This document shows positions 26,296-34,485 of a DNA stretch of 64,000 bases, piece by piece; the first letter of the stretch is position 1, and each line of letters begins with the position of its first letter. The DNA is from Bacteroidota bacterium (GTDB lineage Bacteria; Bacteroidota; Bacteroidia; Chitinophagales; Saprospiraceae). The notes under the pieces were generated by a model that worked only from the letters and a program-made list of their open reading frames with translations, made no database searches and was not told the origin of the DNA. The translations under genes and the position numbers were made by a program. Location: positions 1 to 64,000 of the forward strand of contig JAIUPL010000021.1 in assembly GCA_020160935.1 (NCBI GenBank), in the 5' to 3' direction.

Positions 26296-27486
26296 TCATC
26301 CTCCTTTTTTCTCTTTTATAGCCTGCCGAAATACCGCTCTCGCCACGGCCTTGGTCACTTTTTTATCCAGCGATGACGGGATAATATGATCGCGATCAGG
26401 GTTTTTAAGTAAACGGGCGATTGCAAAAGCAGCCGCTATTTTCATTTCATTGCTGATTCGAGTGGCGCGTGCGTCGAGTGCTCCACGGAAAATACCGGGG
26501 AATCCCAGCACATTGTTCACCTGATTAGGCAGGTCGCTACGGCCTGTGCCGTATATGGCAGCACCGCCCGCATACGCTTCTTCAGGCATGATTTCGGGCA
26601 TTGGATTGGCCATAGCCAGTACAATGGGGTCTTTCGCCATGCTTCGGATATGACTAGCCTGAAGCAAACCAGCCTGACTCACGCCAATAAAAATATCTGC
26701 ATCCTGGAGCACTTCAAACAGAGATCCGCTAAGGTGCTGGCGATTCGTAAAGTGCAACGCATCTTTTTTAAAACCGTTCAGGTCTTTGCGGCCCTTGTGT
26801 ATAGCGCCGTTTCGGTCGCAAAGAATAATGTTGCGCACTTTGATTTTTGCACGTTTGATGCCATAGCCGGAAAGCAGTTTGGCAATGGCTATGCCTGCTG
26901 CCCCGGCGCCATTGATCACAATTTTGGCCGCATTCAGGTCTTTGTTTAATACTTTGGTAGCATTGATGAGGGCCGCCAGTGCCACTACGGCCGTTCCGTG
27001 CTGGTCGTCGTGAAACACAGGAATACCCAGGTCTTGCAGGGCTTCCTCGATTTCAAAACAACGAGGCGCTGAAATATCCTCCAGGTTGATACCTCCGAAT
27101 ACCGGGGCAATCAGCCGAACGGTACGAATAATTTCATCCGCGTTTTGGGTGTCCAGGCAAATAGGGAACGCGTCTACATCGGCGAATTTTTTGAACAACA
27201 TCGCTTTCCCTTCCATCACCGGGATGGCTGCCGCCGCACCAATATTTCCAATGCCCAGCACCGCGGACCCATCGGTCACTACTGCAACGGTATTCGATTT
27301 AATGGTGTATTTGTAGACGTCTTCCGGGTTGTCGCGGATCGCTTCGCAGGGCGCCGCTACACCGGGGGAATATACCGTAGACAAGTCGTCTTTGGTGTTG
27401 ACAGACATTTTCAGGCGTGTGGCGATTTTTCCCTTGTACTTTTTGTGGAGGTCAAGTGATGCCTGGGCGTAATTTTTCACCGACAT
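26296..27486 (-). CDS. Malic enzyme, short form (oxaloacetate-decarboxylating malate dehydrogenase)
   Basis: 396 residues. The N-terminal malic domain shows VYSPGVAAPCEAI, NTVAVVTDGSAVLGIGNIGAAAAIPVMEGKAMLFK (Tyr/Lys region), PVFGGINLEDISAPRCFEIE and PVFHDDQHGTAVV (metal ligands). The NAD(P)-binding domain follows (INGAGAAGIAIAKLL, ILCDRNGAIHKGR, GVSQAGLL, LAMANPMPEIMPEEA). It converts malate to pyruvate, CO2 and NAD(P)H. Unlike the common ~760-residue MaeB it lacks the C-terminal phosphotransacetylase-like domain, ending at IKEKKGG. Cofactor preference cannot be read with confidence. Confidence 0.92.
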   Translation of the reverse strand: MSVKNYAQASLDLHKKYKGKIATRLKMSVNTKDDLSTVYSPGVAAPCEAIRDNPEDVYKYTIKSNTVAVVTDGSAVLGIGNIGAAAAIPVMEGKAMLFKKFADVDAFPICLDTQNADEIIRTVRLIAPVFGGINLEDISAPRCFEIEEALQDLGIPVFHDDQHGTAVVALAALINATKVLNKDLNAAKIVINGAGAAGIAIAKLLSGYGIKRAKIKVRNIILCDRNGAIHKGRKDLNGFKKDALHFTNRQHLSGSLFEVLQDADIFIGVSQAGLLQASHIRSMAKDPIVLAMANPMPEIMPEEAYAGGAAIYGTGRSDLPNQVNNVLGFPGIFRGALDARATRISNEMKIAAAFAIARLLKNPDRDHIIPSSLDKKVTKAVARAVFRQAIKEKKGG

Positions 27487-27692
27487 AGGTTTTATTTGCT
27501 TTCAGATCAATTCAATTACAGGTGTATCTGATTGATTTTCAGGCACACAAGAAGGATTTGATATTTCGGGAATCGGTTAGGGAGGGCTAAAGTAGAGTAA
27601 AAATGAAGAAGAATAATATAAAATTATACCGCAAGGGTAAGAAGTATCAAATGTGGCATTCTGATGTGTTTTTATTCGGCTTATTTAACAAA

Positions 27693-27725
27693 AAACCTAT
27701 AAGGTTTTAAAAACCTTATAGGTTT
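27693..27725 (-). terminator. 16-bp palindromic terminator downstream of msrB
   Basis: AAACCTATAAGGTTTT (27693-27708) pairs perfectly with 27710-27725. Read on the minus strand the hairpin is followed by a T run (TTTTTTG), which fits termination of msrB transcription. It lies in a 284-base gap that otherwise holds only the unrecognised promoter region of the malic enzyme gene. Confidence 0.75.
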
Positions 27726-27770
27726 AACAGCCTGATGAAATAAAATTCGGCGCGTATTTAGTATGAAATG

Positions 27771-28163
27771 CTAGTCCTGCTTTTCGGCCGACACAAATCG
27801 AATGGAGAGTGAATTTACACAGTGGCGTGTATTTTTGGCTGTCATGCGTTCTCCATCAAAAACGTGTCCCAAATGGCCGCCGCAATTGGCACACACAATT
27901 TCGGTTCTTTTCATCCCGAAAGAATTATCTACATGGCGTTCGATAGCGCCCGGGATTTCGTCATCAAACGATGGCCATCCGCAACCGCTATCAAATTTAT
28001 CAGAAGAACGATATAAGGGCGCATTGCAGCGGCGGCAAATGAACATGCCAACGCCTTTGTGGTGGTTGTATTCGCCGGTAAATGCCCGTTCGGTGCCTTT
28101 TTGCACGATCACGTATTCTTCTTCAGGAGTAAGTGCATTCCAGTTTTGATCGTTGTTTTCCAT
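27771..28163 (-). CDS. msrB: Peptide-methionine (R)-S-oxide reductase
   Basis: 130 residues. Two zinc CxxC pairs (CRRC and CANC), the substrate motif [25 protein letters not shown] and the catalytic cysteine in [11 protein letters not shown] are all present. It reduces the R epimer of methionine sulfoxide in proteins. No signal peptide, so cytoplasmic. It lies 47 bases from the di-haem peroxidase gene on the same strand, an oxidative-stress grouping that may be an operon. Confidence 0.95.
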   Translation of the reverse strand: MENNDQNWNALTPEEEYVIVQKGTERAFTGEYNHHKGVGMFICRRCNAPLYRSSDKFDSGCGWPSFDDEIPGAIERHVDNSFGMKRTEIVCANCGGHLGHVFDGERMTAKNTRHCVNSLSIRFVSAEKQD

Positions 28164-28210
28164 GCAATAGTTTTTGAATTTGCTGTATAAACAACCTTCG
28201 CTGCAAAAAG

Positions 28211-29149
28211 TTACCTGATAAAACGATCGTCCGTGAGTGCTTCCAGAAATGCTTTCAAGTCGGCTTTTTCTTCCACAGTAAGTCGAAGTGGTTCACGCAG
28301 CAGGCTGTCCCGATTGAGCGGATTGGCCACCAACCTGTTGGGGGTATCATAAAAATCGATTACTTCATCCAGTGTTTTAAACATGCCGTTGTGCATGTAT
28401 GGAGGCGTTACTGCTACATTACGGAGCCCGGGTACCTTGAATTTGCCCAGGTCGGCACTGTCTTTTGTGATATCAAACCGGCCCCGGTCATTGAGGTTGC
28501 CTTTGCCGGTGTACAAACCGATATTCCGAAACTCGTCGCCTGTAAAATCCGGAGAAAAATGACAGTCGAAACATTTCCCTTTCTTCATAAATATCTGACG
28601 GCCGCGCACTGCCGATTGGTTCATGCCGCCCTCTTTGCCACGCGCCGTGCGGTCAAACGGCGTATCGGAAGTTTCGAGTGTACGAACATACGCAGCCAGG
28701 GATTGTGAAAGCGCCTCCATATCTGCCTCTTTACCAAATAATTGTACAAAAGCAGGGCCATAAACCTGGTGCATTCTGAGACGACGCGTAACCAGATCGG
28801 CATTGGAGCGCATTTCTACCGTATCCTGAATAGGCATCAGCACCTGTTGTTCGAGGGTGGCGGCCCGCCCGTCGTAAAAAAAATGCTCGCGCGATGACAT
28901 ATTGGTGATGCCAGGCGAATTGCGGCGCCCGAGCCTCCCTCCTACCCCTCGGCTGACCATCGAGGTGTCGGCAAAACCGTACTTCGGAATATGGCAACTC
29001 GAACAACTTACCGTACTGTCGAGCGAGAGAATGGGGTCAAAAAAAAGGCGTTCGCCCAGTTCCTCCGGTGATTGAAATAAAGATTTGTCAAAGGCTGATA
29101 AAGCGCCCAAAAGCAGGAACGAGATCGCAAATATGGTATTTCGCTTCAT
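28211..29149 (-). CDS. Di-haem cytochrome c peroxidase (MauG/CcpA family)
   Basis: 312 residues. Signal peptide [20 protein letters not shown]. Two c-type haem sites: CSSCH (~50) and CFDCH (~196). Typical family segments: [79 protein letters not shown]. It reduces peroxide in the periplasm with electrons from a cytochrome or copper protein, or acts as a MauG-like oxidase. No partner gene adjoins except msrB. ATG 29149 sits 4 bases past an exact -7 box. Confidence 0.92.
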   Translation of the reverse strand: MKRNTIFAISFLLLGALSAFDKSLFQSPEELGERLFFDPILSLDSTVSCSSCHIPKYGFADTSMVSRGVGGRLGRRNSPGITNMSSREHFFYDGRAATLEQQVLMPIQDTVEMRSNADLVTRRLRMHQVYGPAFVQLFGKEADMEALSQSLAAYVRTLETSDTPFDRTARGKEGGMNQSAVRGRQIFMKKGKCFDCHFSPDFTGDEFRNIGLYTGKGNLNDRGRFDITKDSADLGKFKVPGLRNVAVTPPYMHNGMFKTLDEVIDFYDTPNRLVANPLNRDSLLREPLRLTVEEKADLKAFLEALTDDRFIR

Positions 29150-29153
29150 GTCG

Positions 29154-29161
29154 CAAAAGTA
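29154..29161 (-). promoter_or_regulatory. Bacteroidota -7 box TACTTTTG, 4 bases from the ATG (minus strand)
   Basis: On the minus strand TACTTTTG is followed by CGAC and then the ATG at 29149. The predicted transcription start coincides with the start codon, so the peroxidase mRNA should be leaderless. No clear -33 element. Confidence 0.6.
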
Positions 29162-29290
29162 AGGTAACCGACAATTTTCTATCTAACAATCCAAAAACAA
29201 GTGTATAAATAGACTGTTAATGTGAAAAAAAGTAATTTTCGGGAAAGTATACACACCCTCTGTTTCTTTTAATATCCAAATCCGAATCAC

Positions 29291-30952
29291 ATGAAGTATT
29301 TTTTTACACTGATCATCCTGCTTTCGGGCACTTGTATTTTTGCTCAAACAGCGCCCAATTTTACTGTAACCACTTCCGACGGTGATGTTAGAAACCTGTA
29401 CAATGACTACCTGAATCAGGGAAAAGTAGTGGTCATTGAAGCGTTTTTTACCACTTGTCCGCCTTGTAATACACATGCGCCCTACTGGCAAGCATTGTAC
29501 CAAAGCCAGTTGATAGCCCACCCCAACAAGGTTGAATTTATCATGCTCAGCACCCTGCAGTCTGACAACAATACGAAGGTGGGTATTTACAGGAACAACA
29601 AGGGGCTAACAATGCCGGGTGTAGGGAACGACGGCGGGGGGCTTGCGGCTATCCTGCCTTACATGAACGGTCAGTTCGGGGAATTTCAGGGCACCCCTAC
29701 TTTCATTGTGATCGATACCGACGGGCATGTAACATTTGATATTCGTGGTACCAGTCCGCAAAATACCATGGATCTGATTGCACAGCAAATCACGACTGAC
29801 CTTGCCCAGTTTTGTTCGATTCAGACACCTTTCGGTACTCCGCTGGCAGATGTACAGATTAGCGCCACTTCGAGCAACATGACTGCCAATATCGCAGCAT
29901 CCTCAACGTACAGCCTGTCGAGTATTTCGCAATTACAAAATACATCTTACACCATTTCGGCCACAAAAACCGACGACAATCCGCTTTCCGGGGTCACTAC
30001 GTTCGACCTTGTAAAAATAAGCAAGCACATACTCGGGCTGGAAATTTTGAACGAACCCTGGCAACTCGCAGCAGCCGATATGAATTGCAATGGCACCATC
30101 ACCACATTTGACATTGTGATCGGTCGAAAACTTATTCTCGGCATCGATAACGACTTTCCTTGTAGTACCTGGAGGTTCATTTCCAACGGCTCCAATCAGG
30201 CGAGCAATGGCGGGTGCATCGATTTGGTCGGGGTGAGGCTGGGCGACATCACAGGTCCGTATTTTGCACCGCCTGCCAGCGAAAGAGCCCCGCTTGTGTT
30301 GGAGTCAATTGATCGGGAAGTTAAAGCCGGCGAAACAGTATTCATTCCATTGTATGCATCGGAAAACGTATCGGCCCGCAGCCTGCAAATGGGCATGAAC
30401 ATCGATCAAAATGCCTTGCAAATCAACCAATTAGGTTCGCTGCAATTGCCCGGCTTTGATGCTGCCACTTGCGCCAATTTAAATGCTGTAACAATGGGTC
30501 GTTTGCCAGTTTTGTGGATCGATGGCACGGTAGCCGAAATTGACCGGAATGTTCCTGTGTTGACTATACAAGCCACTGCCCTGCAAAATGGTTTGCTCTC
30601 CGATATGATTCACCTCGATCCATCTGTATTAGCATCTGAAATATTTGATACCGATGCACGACCCGTATCGCTCGATTTGCAGTGGCGCGATCAGGGAATA
30701 GAAACAACGCATGCCTGGCAGGTTTTTCCGAACCCGGCGCGCTCATCTTTTTACCTGAATTATGCCAGTGAAGAAAAAGAGAACGGTCTCATTCAGGTAG
30801 TCGATTGCCAGGGAAAAATTGTACTGGAACAAACAGTTTCCCTTGAAAAAGGCGAAAACCAGTGGGCGCTTCAGGTAAAAAACAATGCCTCCGGGTTGCA
30901 TGCGATTAAATTAAATGGCCGTCCTTTGGGCAGTATTTTACTTGGTTTCTAA
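29291..30952 (+). CDS. Secreted thioredoxin-like protein with dockerin-like repeats and T9SS type A signal
   Basis: 553 residues. Signal peptide MKYFFTLIILLSGTCIFAQ. A thioredoxin/redoxin fold at ~20-170 carries the redox motif TTCPPCNTHAPYW. At ~235-300 are paired dockerin-like segments (GVTTFDLVKISKHILGLEIL and NCNGTITTFDIVIGRKLILG). A beta-sandwich, cohesin-like region follows at ~330-440. The C-terminus (WQVFPNPARSSFYLNYASEE to the end) is a T9SS type A sorting domain. It seems to place a disulfide-active domain outside the cell; the partner is unknown. A near-match -7 box (TAATTTTC) lies upstream. RibD starts 11 bases after its stop. Confidence 0.82.
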   Translation: MKYFFTLIILLSGTCIFAQTAPNFTVTTSDGDVRNLYNDYLNQGKVVVIEAFFTTCPPCNTHAPYWQALYQSQLIAHPNKVEFIMLSTLQSDNNTKVGIYRNNKGLTMPGVGNDGGGLAAILPYMNGQFGEFQGTPTFIVIDTDGHVTFDIRGTSPQNTMDLIAQQITTDLAQFCSIQTPFGTPLADVQISATSSNMTANIAASSTYSLSSISQLQNTSYTISATKTDDNPLSGVTTFDLVKISKHILGLEILNEPWQLAAADMNCNGTITTFDIVIGRKLILGIDNDFPCSTWRFISNGSNQASNGGCIDLVGVRLGDITGPYFAPPASERAPLVLESIDREVKAGETVFIPLYASENVSARSLQMGMNIDQNALQINQLGSLQLPGFDAATCANLNAVTMGRLPVLWIDGTVAEIDRNVPVLTIQATALQNGLLSDMIHLDPSVLASEIFDTDARPVSLDLQWRDQGIETTHAWQVFPNPARSSFYLNYASEEKENGLIQVVDCQGKIVLEQTVSLEKGENQWALQVKNNASGLHAIKLNGRPLGSILLGF

Positions 30953-30963
30953 GAAACATAAGC

Positions 30964-31992
30964 ATGCATGAAGTCTATATGCGCCGGTGTCTCGACCTGG
31001 CGCTGCTGGGTGCGGGCCAGGTTTCTCCCAATCCGATGGTCGGCGCCGTATTGGTGTATGAAGACCGAATTATTGGTGAAGGCTGGCACCAACGCTGGGG
31101 AGGCCCCCATGCGGAGGTAAATTGTGTCCGTTCTGTCAAACAGGAAGATAGGCATCTGATCCCGCTTTCTACGCTGTATTGCACGCTGGAGCCCTGCTTT
31201 CACTTTGGGAAAACACCTCCTTGTGTCGATCTGATTTTGGGGGAAAAGATTTCAAGGGTTGTCATTGCCAATGAAGACCCCAATCCGAAAGTAGCAGGTC
31301 AAAGCGTACAAAAAATGCGTGAAGCCGGCATTGTGGTCGAAACAGGCGTCCTGGCCTCGGAAGCCGCTTTGCTCAATAGAACTTTTTTCCATTCTATCAG
31401 CCATAAACAACCTTACGTAGTGCTCAAATGGGCACAAAGCGCAGATGGTTTTTTGGGTCGCACCGGAGAAAGAACCGCGATTTCCGGCCCCTGGACGCAA
31501 CGCCTCGTACATCGATGGAGAAGTGAACTGGACGCAATCCTGGCAGGTACCCAAACAGTTTTGACCGACAACCCAAAACTCGATGCCCGCTTGCATGGAG
31601 GAAGAAATCCTTTGCGCATTACATTTGATATTGAAAAGAAAATTCCGGCTGAGTATAATATTTTAGATGACTCAACACCCACCTGGATTTTTGGCCCTAC
31701 ACGTGATGTGGCATTCCGGCAGACGGAATTCATTCCGTGTGACAGGCCTGTTGCGCTGGAAAAATTACTGAACAGGTTGTATGAAAACAATCGCGCCACC
31801 ATCCTGGTAGAAGGTGGCGCGCAAGTATTGGCAGCATTCCTGGAAAGCGGCCTGTGGAATGAAATCAGGATAATTGAAAGTTCTGCAAGCCTGGGCGGAG
31901 GCGTGCAGGCGCCACAGTTACCTGAAGGTTTGACGATACTGGAAAAATATCAGGTGGGCGCCGACAGCATCCGGATTTTTTTGAAAAAGTGA
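30964..31992 (+). CDS. ribD: Bifunctional riboflavin biosynthesis deaminase/reductase
   Basis: 342 residues. The N-terminal CMP/dCMP-type deaminase domain holds the zinc site HAEVNCV and CTLEPCFHFGKTPPC. The C-terminal RibD_C reductase domain begins PYVVLKWAQSADGFLG, with ISGPWTQRLVHRWRSELDAILAGTQTVLTDNPKL and VEGGAQVLAAFLE. It deaminates and then reduces the pyrimidine intermediate of riboflavin synthesis. No other rib genes are nearby. It ends one base before the convergent head-GIN gene. Confidence 0.95.
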   Translation: MHEVYMRRCLDLALLGAGQVSPNPMVGAVLVYEDRIIGEGWHQRWGGPHAEVNCVRSVKQEDRHLIPLSTLYCTLEPCFHFGKTPPCVDLILGEKISRVVIANEDPNPKVAGQSVQKMREAGIVVETGVLASEAALLNRTFFHSISHKQPYVVLKWAQSADGFLGRTGERTAISGPWTQRLVHRWRSELDAILAGTQTVLTDNPKLDARLHGGRNPLRITFDIEKKIPAEYNILDDSTPTWIFGPTRDVAFRQTEFIPCDRPVALEKLLNRLYENNRATILVEGGAQVLAAFLESGLWNEIRIIESSASLGGGVQAPQLPEGLTILEKYQVGADSIRIFLKK

Positions 31993-32727
31993 TTACTGTT
32001 CATTTTCCCGGCTCACATTGCCCGAACCGCTCACATCGGAATCCACCCTTGGATCGCCGGTATAGTATACATTGCCCGAACCGGAAACATGTGCTTCAAT
32101 GGTCTGATTGACATGGGCATAAATGGAGCCGGAGCCGGCAACATGTGCTTTCAATTCATTGATAGCCATTTTTTTAGCATTTATTTCTCCGCTACCGCTG
32201 ATATGTGCTTCCGTGGAATTGGCAGTACCACCGATTTCCACATTGCCACTTCCACTCACGCTGCATTCCAGTGTGCCAATGGTAGCCTGCAACATGGAGA
32301 AATCGCCGGAGCCGGAAACACTAATATCCATTTTTTCGGATTGAAGTGGCGTTTCTACTCGAATTTTTCCACTCCCCGAAACAGACAGTTTGTCGAACGA
32401 AGGCCCGCTGACAAGGAGCGTTATTTCTTTGGAAGAAGACACGTTTTCATCAAAGTAAACATGAAGAACACCATCTTCTACCTCGGTTTTGAGCAGGGGC
32501 AACAAATTGCCCTGTGCACGTGCTTCTACCGAATAGGAAGTGGCTACACGAATTTCCACATCACCCGGGATATCAGACTGCACCCCGTGAAAACCGTCCA
32601 CATTACGTGTTTCCGTTTGTACCGCCCCGGTGCCTTCCGTACCAGTTCCCATGAATGAACAATGAAAACTGCGTTTGCCAAACATAAATATGCCGACCAG
32701 CAGCATGAAAATAATCAAATACCGCAT
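31993..32727 (-). CDS. Head GIN domain protein (DUF2807)
   Basis: 244 residues. An N-terminal hydrophobic segment MRYLIIFMLLVGIFMFG acts as anchor or signal. Then the head-GIN opening RNVDGFHGVQSDIPGDVEIRV and a beta-helix of repeated SGSG turns (KLSVSGSGKI, DISVSGSGDF, CSVSGSGNV, AHISGSGEI, AHVAGSGSI, AHVSGSGNV, SDVSGSGNV). These proteins are exported in Bacteroidota and have no known activity. ATG 32727 is chosen because the 23 in-frame residues upstream would precede the signal. Confidence 0.85.
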   Translation of the reverse strand: MRYLIIFMLLVGIFMFGKRSFHCSFMGTGTEGTGAVQTETRNVDGFHGVQSDIPGDVEIRVATSYSVEARAQGNLLPLLKTEVEDGVLHVYFDENVSSSKEITLLVSGPSFDKLSVSGSGKIRVETPLQSEKMDISVSGSGDFSMLQATIGTLECSVSGSGNVEIGGTANSTEAHISGSGEINAKKMAINELKAHVAGSGSIYAHVNQTIEAHVSGSGNVYYTGDPRVDSDVSGSGNVSRENEQ

Positions 32728-32859
32728 TGGATTGGGTTGTTTTGTTTTGAAAATTATTGCCTGAATTTCAGGAACTTTGTGCTCAATTCTGCACAAAGAT
32801 GTCGATTTGACACTTCTTTCGTTCTGCAGGTTACACTAATATTTCAAATTTCTCCCGAG

Positions 32860-33231
32860 ATGCTCTGGCCGCTGCTTCAACTTGGCTTTTTATTTCTTTC
32901 CCCGGCTTCCATTCCGGATGCCGCTCCGGTAGTAAAATGGACGACAGAACAGGAACACGATTTTGGAAATCTAAAGCAAGGATGGCCCGAAACGTTCACG
33001 TTCCGGTTCAAAAACGTGTATTCTGATACCATTTTGTTACAAACCGTACGCACCACCTGTGGATGCACGGCTGCCAACTGGACAGAAACTCCTATTGCAC
33101 CGGGGCAGGAAGGCCAGGTAAGGGTGGAATATGACGCGTACCAGGGGGGCGATTTTGATAAAAAAATACGCGTATTTTTCGACGCCCAGCGCAAGCCGGA
33201 AATCCTGCGCATACGTGGTAACGTGAAGTAG
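32860..33231 (+). CDS. DUF1573 secreted protein
   Basis: 123 residues. Signal peptide MLWPLLQLGFLFLSPASI. A single DUF1573 immunoglobulin-like domain follows: HDFGNLKQGWPETFTFRFKN, VRTTCGCTAANWTETPIAPG, GQVRVEYDA and FDKKIRVFF. The TTCGCT motif is characteristic. These small beta-sandwiches are very common in Bacteroidota exported proteins and have no assigned activity. It is convergent with recF, with two bases between the stops. Confidence 0.85.
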   Translation: MLWPLLQLGFLFLSPASIPDAAPVVKWTTEQEHDFGNLKQGWPETFTFRFKNVYSDTILLQTVRTTCGCTAANWTETPIAPGQEGQVRVEYDAYQGGDFDKKIRVFFDAQRKPEILRIRGNVK

Positions 33232-33233
33232 TT

Positions 33234-34337
33234 TTAGCCCTCGGTCACGTTTCCGTCTTCAACTTCGAATAGTTTGTAATCCTCTGAAAATGAGGAGATA
33301 ATCTCTTCAATTCGATTGCGCTGGGTATCAGTGATAAATATTTGTCCAAAGTCGCGGCCAAGCAACAAACCTACGAGGTGACGTACCCGCCGGACATCCA
33401 GTTTGTCGAAGATATCATCGAGCAACAAAATTGGCGCAACACCTTTCGCCTGCCGCAACACCTCATACTGTGCAAGGCGCATAGCCAGCAAAAAAGACTT
33501 TAACTGGCCTTGTGAGGCAAATTTCTTGACCAGTTTTCCATCCATGTACAAATCCAGGTCGTCGCGGTGTGGGCCCAGCGTCGAACGCTGTAGAATGCGG
33601 TCTTTTTCGAGTGCAGCAGGTAACAGTTGCTCCAGTGTACCTTCTTTCAGATCAGAATCGTATTGAACATCCACTTCTTCCCGGCTGTCGGAAATGGCTG
33701 CATAAATTTCCCTGAAAAGTGGACGGAAAGTGGTTACAAATGCAGCCCGCTGTTCAAACAAAATTTGCGCAGGCCGAAACATCTGGTGGTCGATACTCTC
33801 CAGCAATACCTGATCGAAATTTCTGTGCTCGGCGAATCGCTTCAACAATGCGTTCCTTTGTTTTAGCAACGCATTGTAAACCAGCAAGTTTTGAAGATAG
33901 TCCGGTGAAATTTGCGACAGCGTGGAGTCCAGAAAACGGCGCCGATCTTCACTGCCTTCCTGTACCAACGACACGTCATCAGGTGCAATCATGACCACAG
34001 GAAACTGCCCGATGTAGTCTGTCAATCGTTCATACAGCGAGCCATTACGCTCGATTTCCTTGCGCTGCCCTGCCTGAAATTTGGCTACAATTTTTTGCGT
34101 CTGCTCTTCCGACCTAAAGTGTCCTTCGATGCGGAAAAAATGCTCGTCATGGCGCACCAACTGCCTGTCATTCAAGCCGGTATGATTTTTACACAGGCAA
34201 AGGAAATGAATCGCGTCCAGCACATTGGTTTTTCCCATACCATTCAGTCCGGTGAGGCAATTCAACCGGGGCGACAACGACATCGACAGATATTCGTAGT
34301 TCTTGAACTGGGAAAGTTTGAGTTGTGCGAGAAACAC
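33234..34337 (-). CDS. recF: DNA replication/repair protein RecF, GTG start
   Basis: 367 residues, SMC-like ATPase. MFLAQLKLSQFKNYEYLSM is the usual RecF N-terminus. Walker A GLNGMGKTN, MIAPDDVSLVQEGSEDRRRFLD, signature SQGQLKSFLLAMRLAQ and Walker B LLLDDIFDKLD are present. It binds gapped DNA and loads RecA with RecO/RecR. The start codon is GTG at 34337, because no ATG precedes the conserved N-terminus. The upstream inverted-repeat arm ends 2 bases before this codon, so no room remains for a conventional leader of unique sequence. The promoter is not visible. Confidence 0.93.
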   Translation of the reverse strand: MFLAQLKLSQFKNYEYLSMSLSPRLNCLTGLNGMGKTNVLDAIHFLCLCKNHTGLNDRQLVRHDEHFFRIEGHFRSEEQTQKIVAKFQAGQRKEIERNGSLYERLTDYIGQFPVVMIAPDDVSLVQEGSEDRRRFLDSTLSQISPDYLQNLLVYNALLKQRNALLKRFAEHRNFDQVLLESIDHQMFRPAQILFEQRAAFVTTFRPLFREIYAAISDSREEVDVQYDSDLKEGTLEQLLPAALEKDRILQRSTLGPHRDDLDLYMDGKLVKKFASQGQLKSFLLAMRLAQYEVLRQAKGVAPILLLDDIFDKLDVRRVRHLVGLLLGRDFGQIFITDTQRNRIEEIISSFSEDYKLFEVEDGNVTEG

Positions 34338-34339
34338 TT

Positions 34340-34485
34340 GTTAGTTATCAGTTATTGGTTATTGGTTATCAGGGTGGTAAGGAGACATTTGAACAAAAGT
34401 TTGGCTTCACAAGACAGATACCAGGTGTTGGCATGGATGGTCCTTTACCACCCCGATAACCAATAACTGATAACCAATAACCAAC
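34340..34485. repeat. Inverted repeat, ~41-base arms, between nadE and recF
   Basis: The left arm 34340-34380 and right arm 34445-34485 are complementary at roughly 35 of 41 positions. They are built from the word GTTATTGGTTATC and end in a GGGTGGTAA / TTACCACCC tip, with a 64-base loop. The right arm touches the nadE stop and the left arm lies 2 bases from the recF GTG start, so the element fills the whole spacer. Confidence 0.85.
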
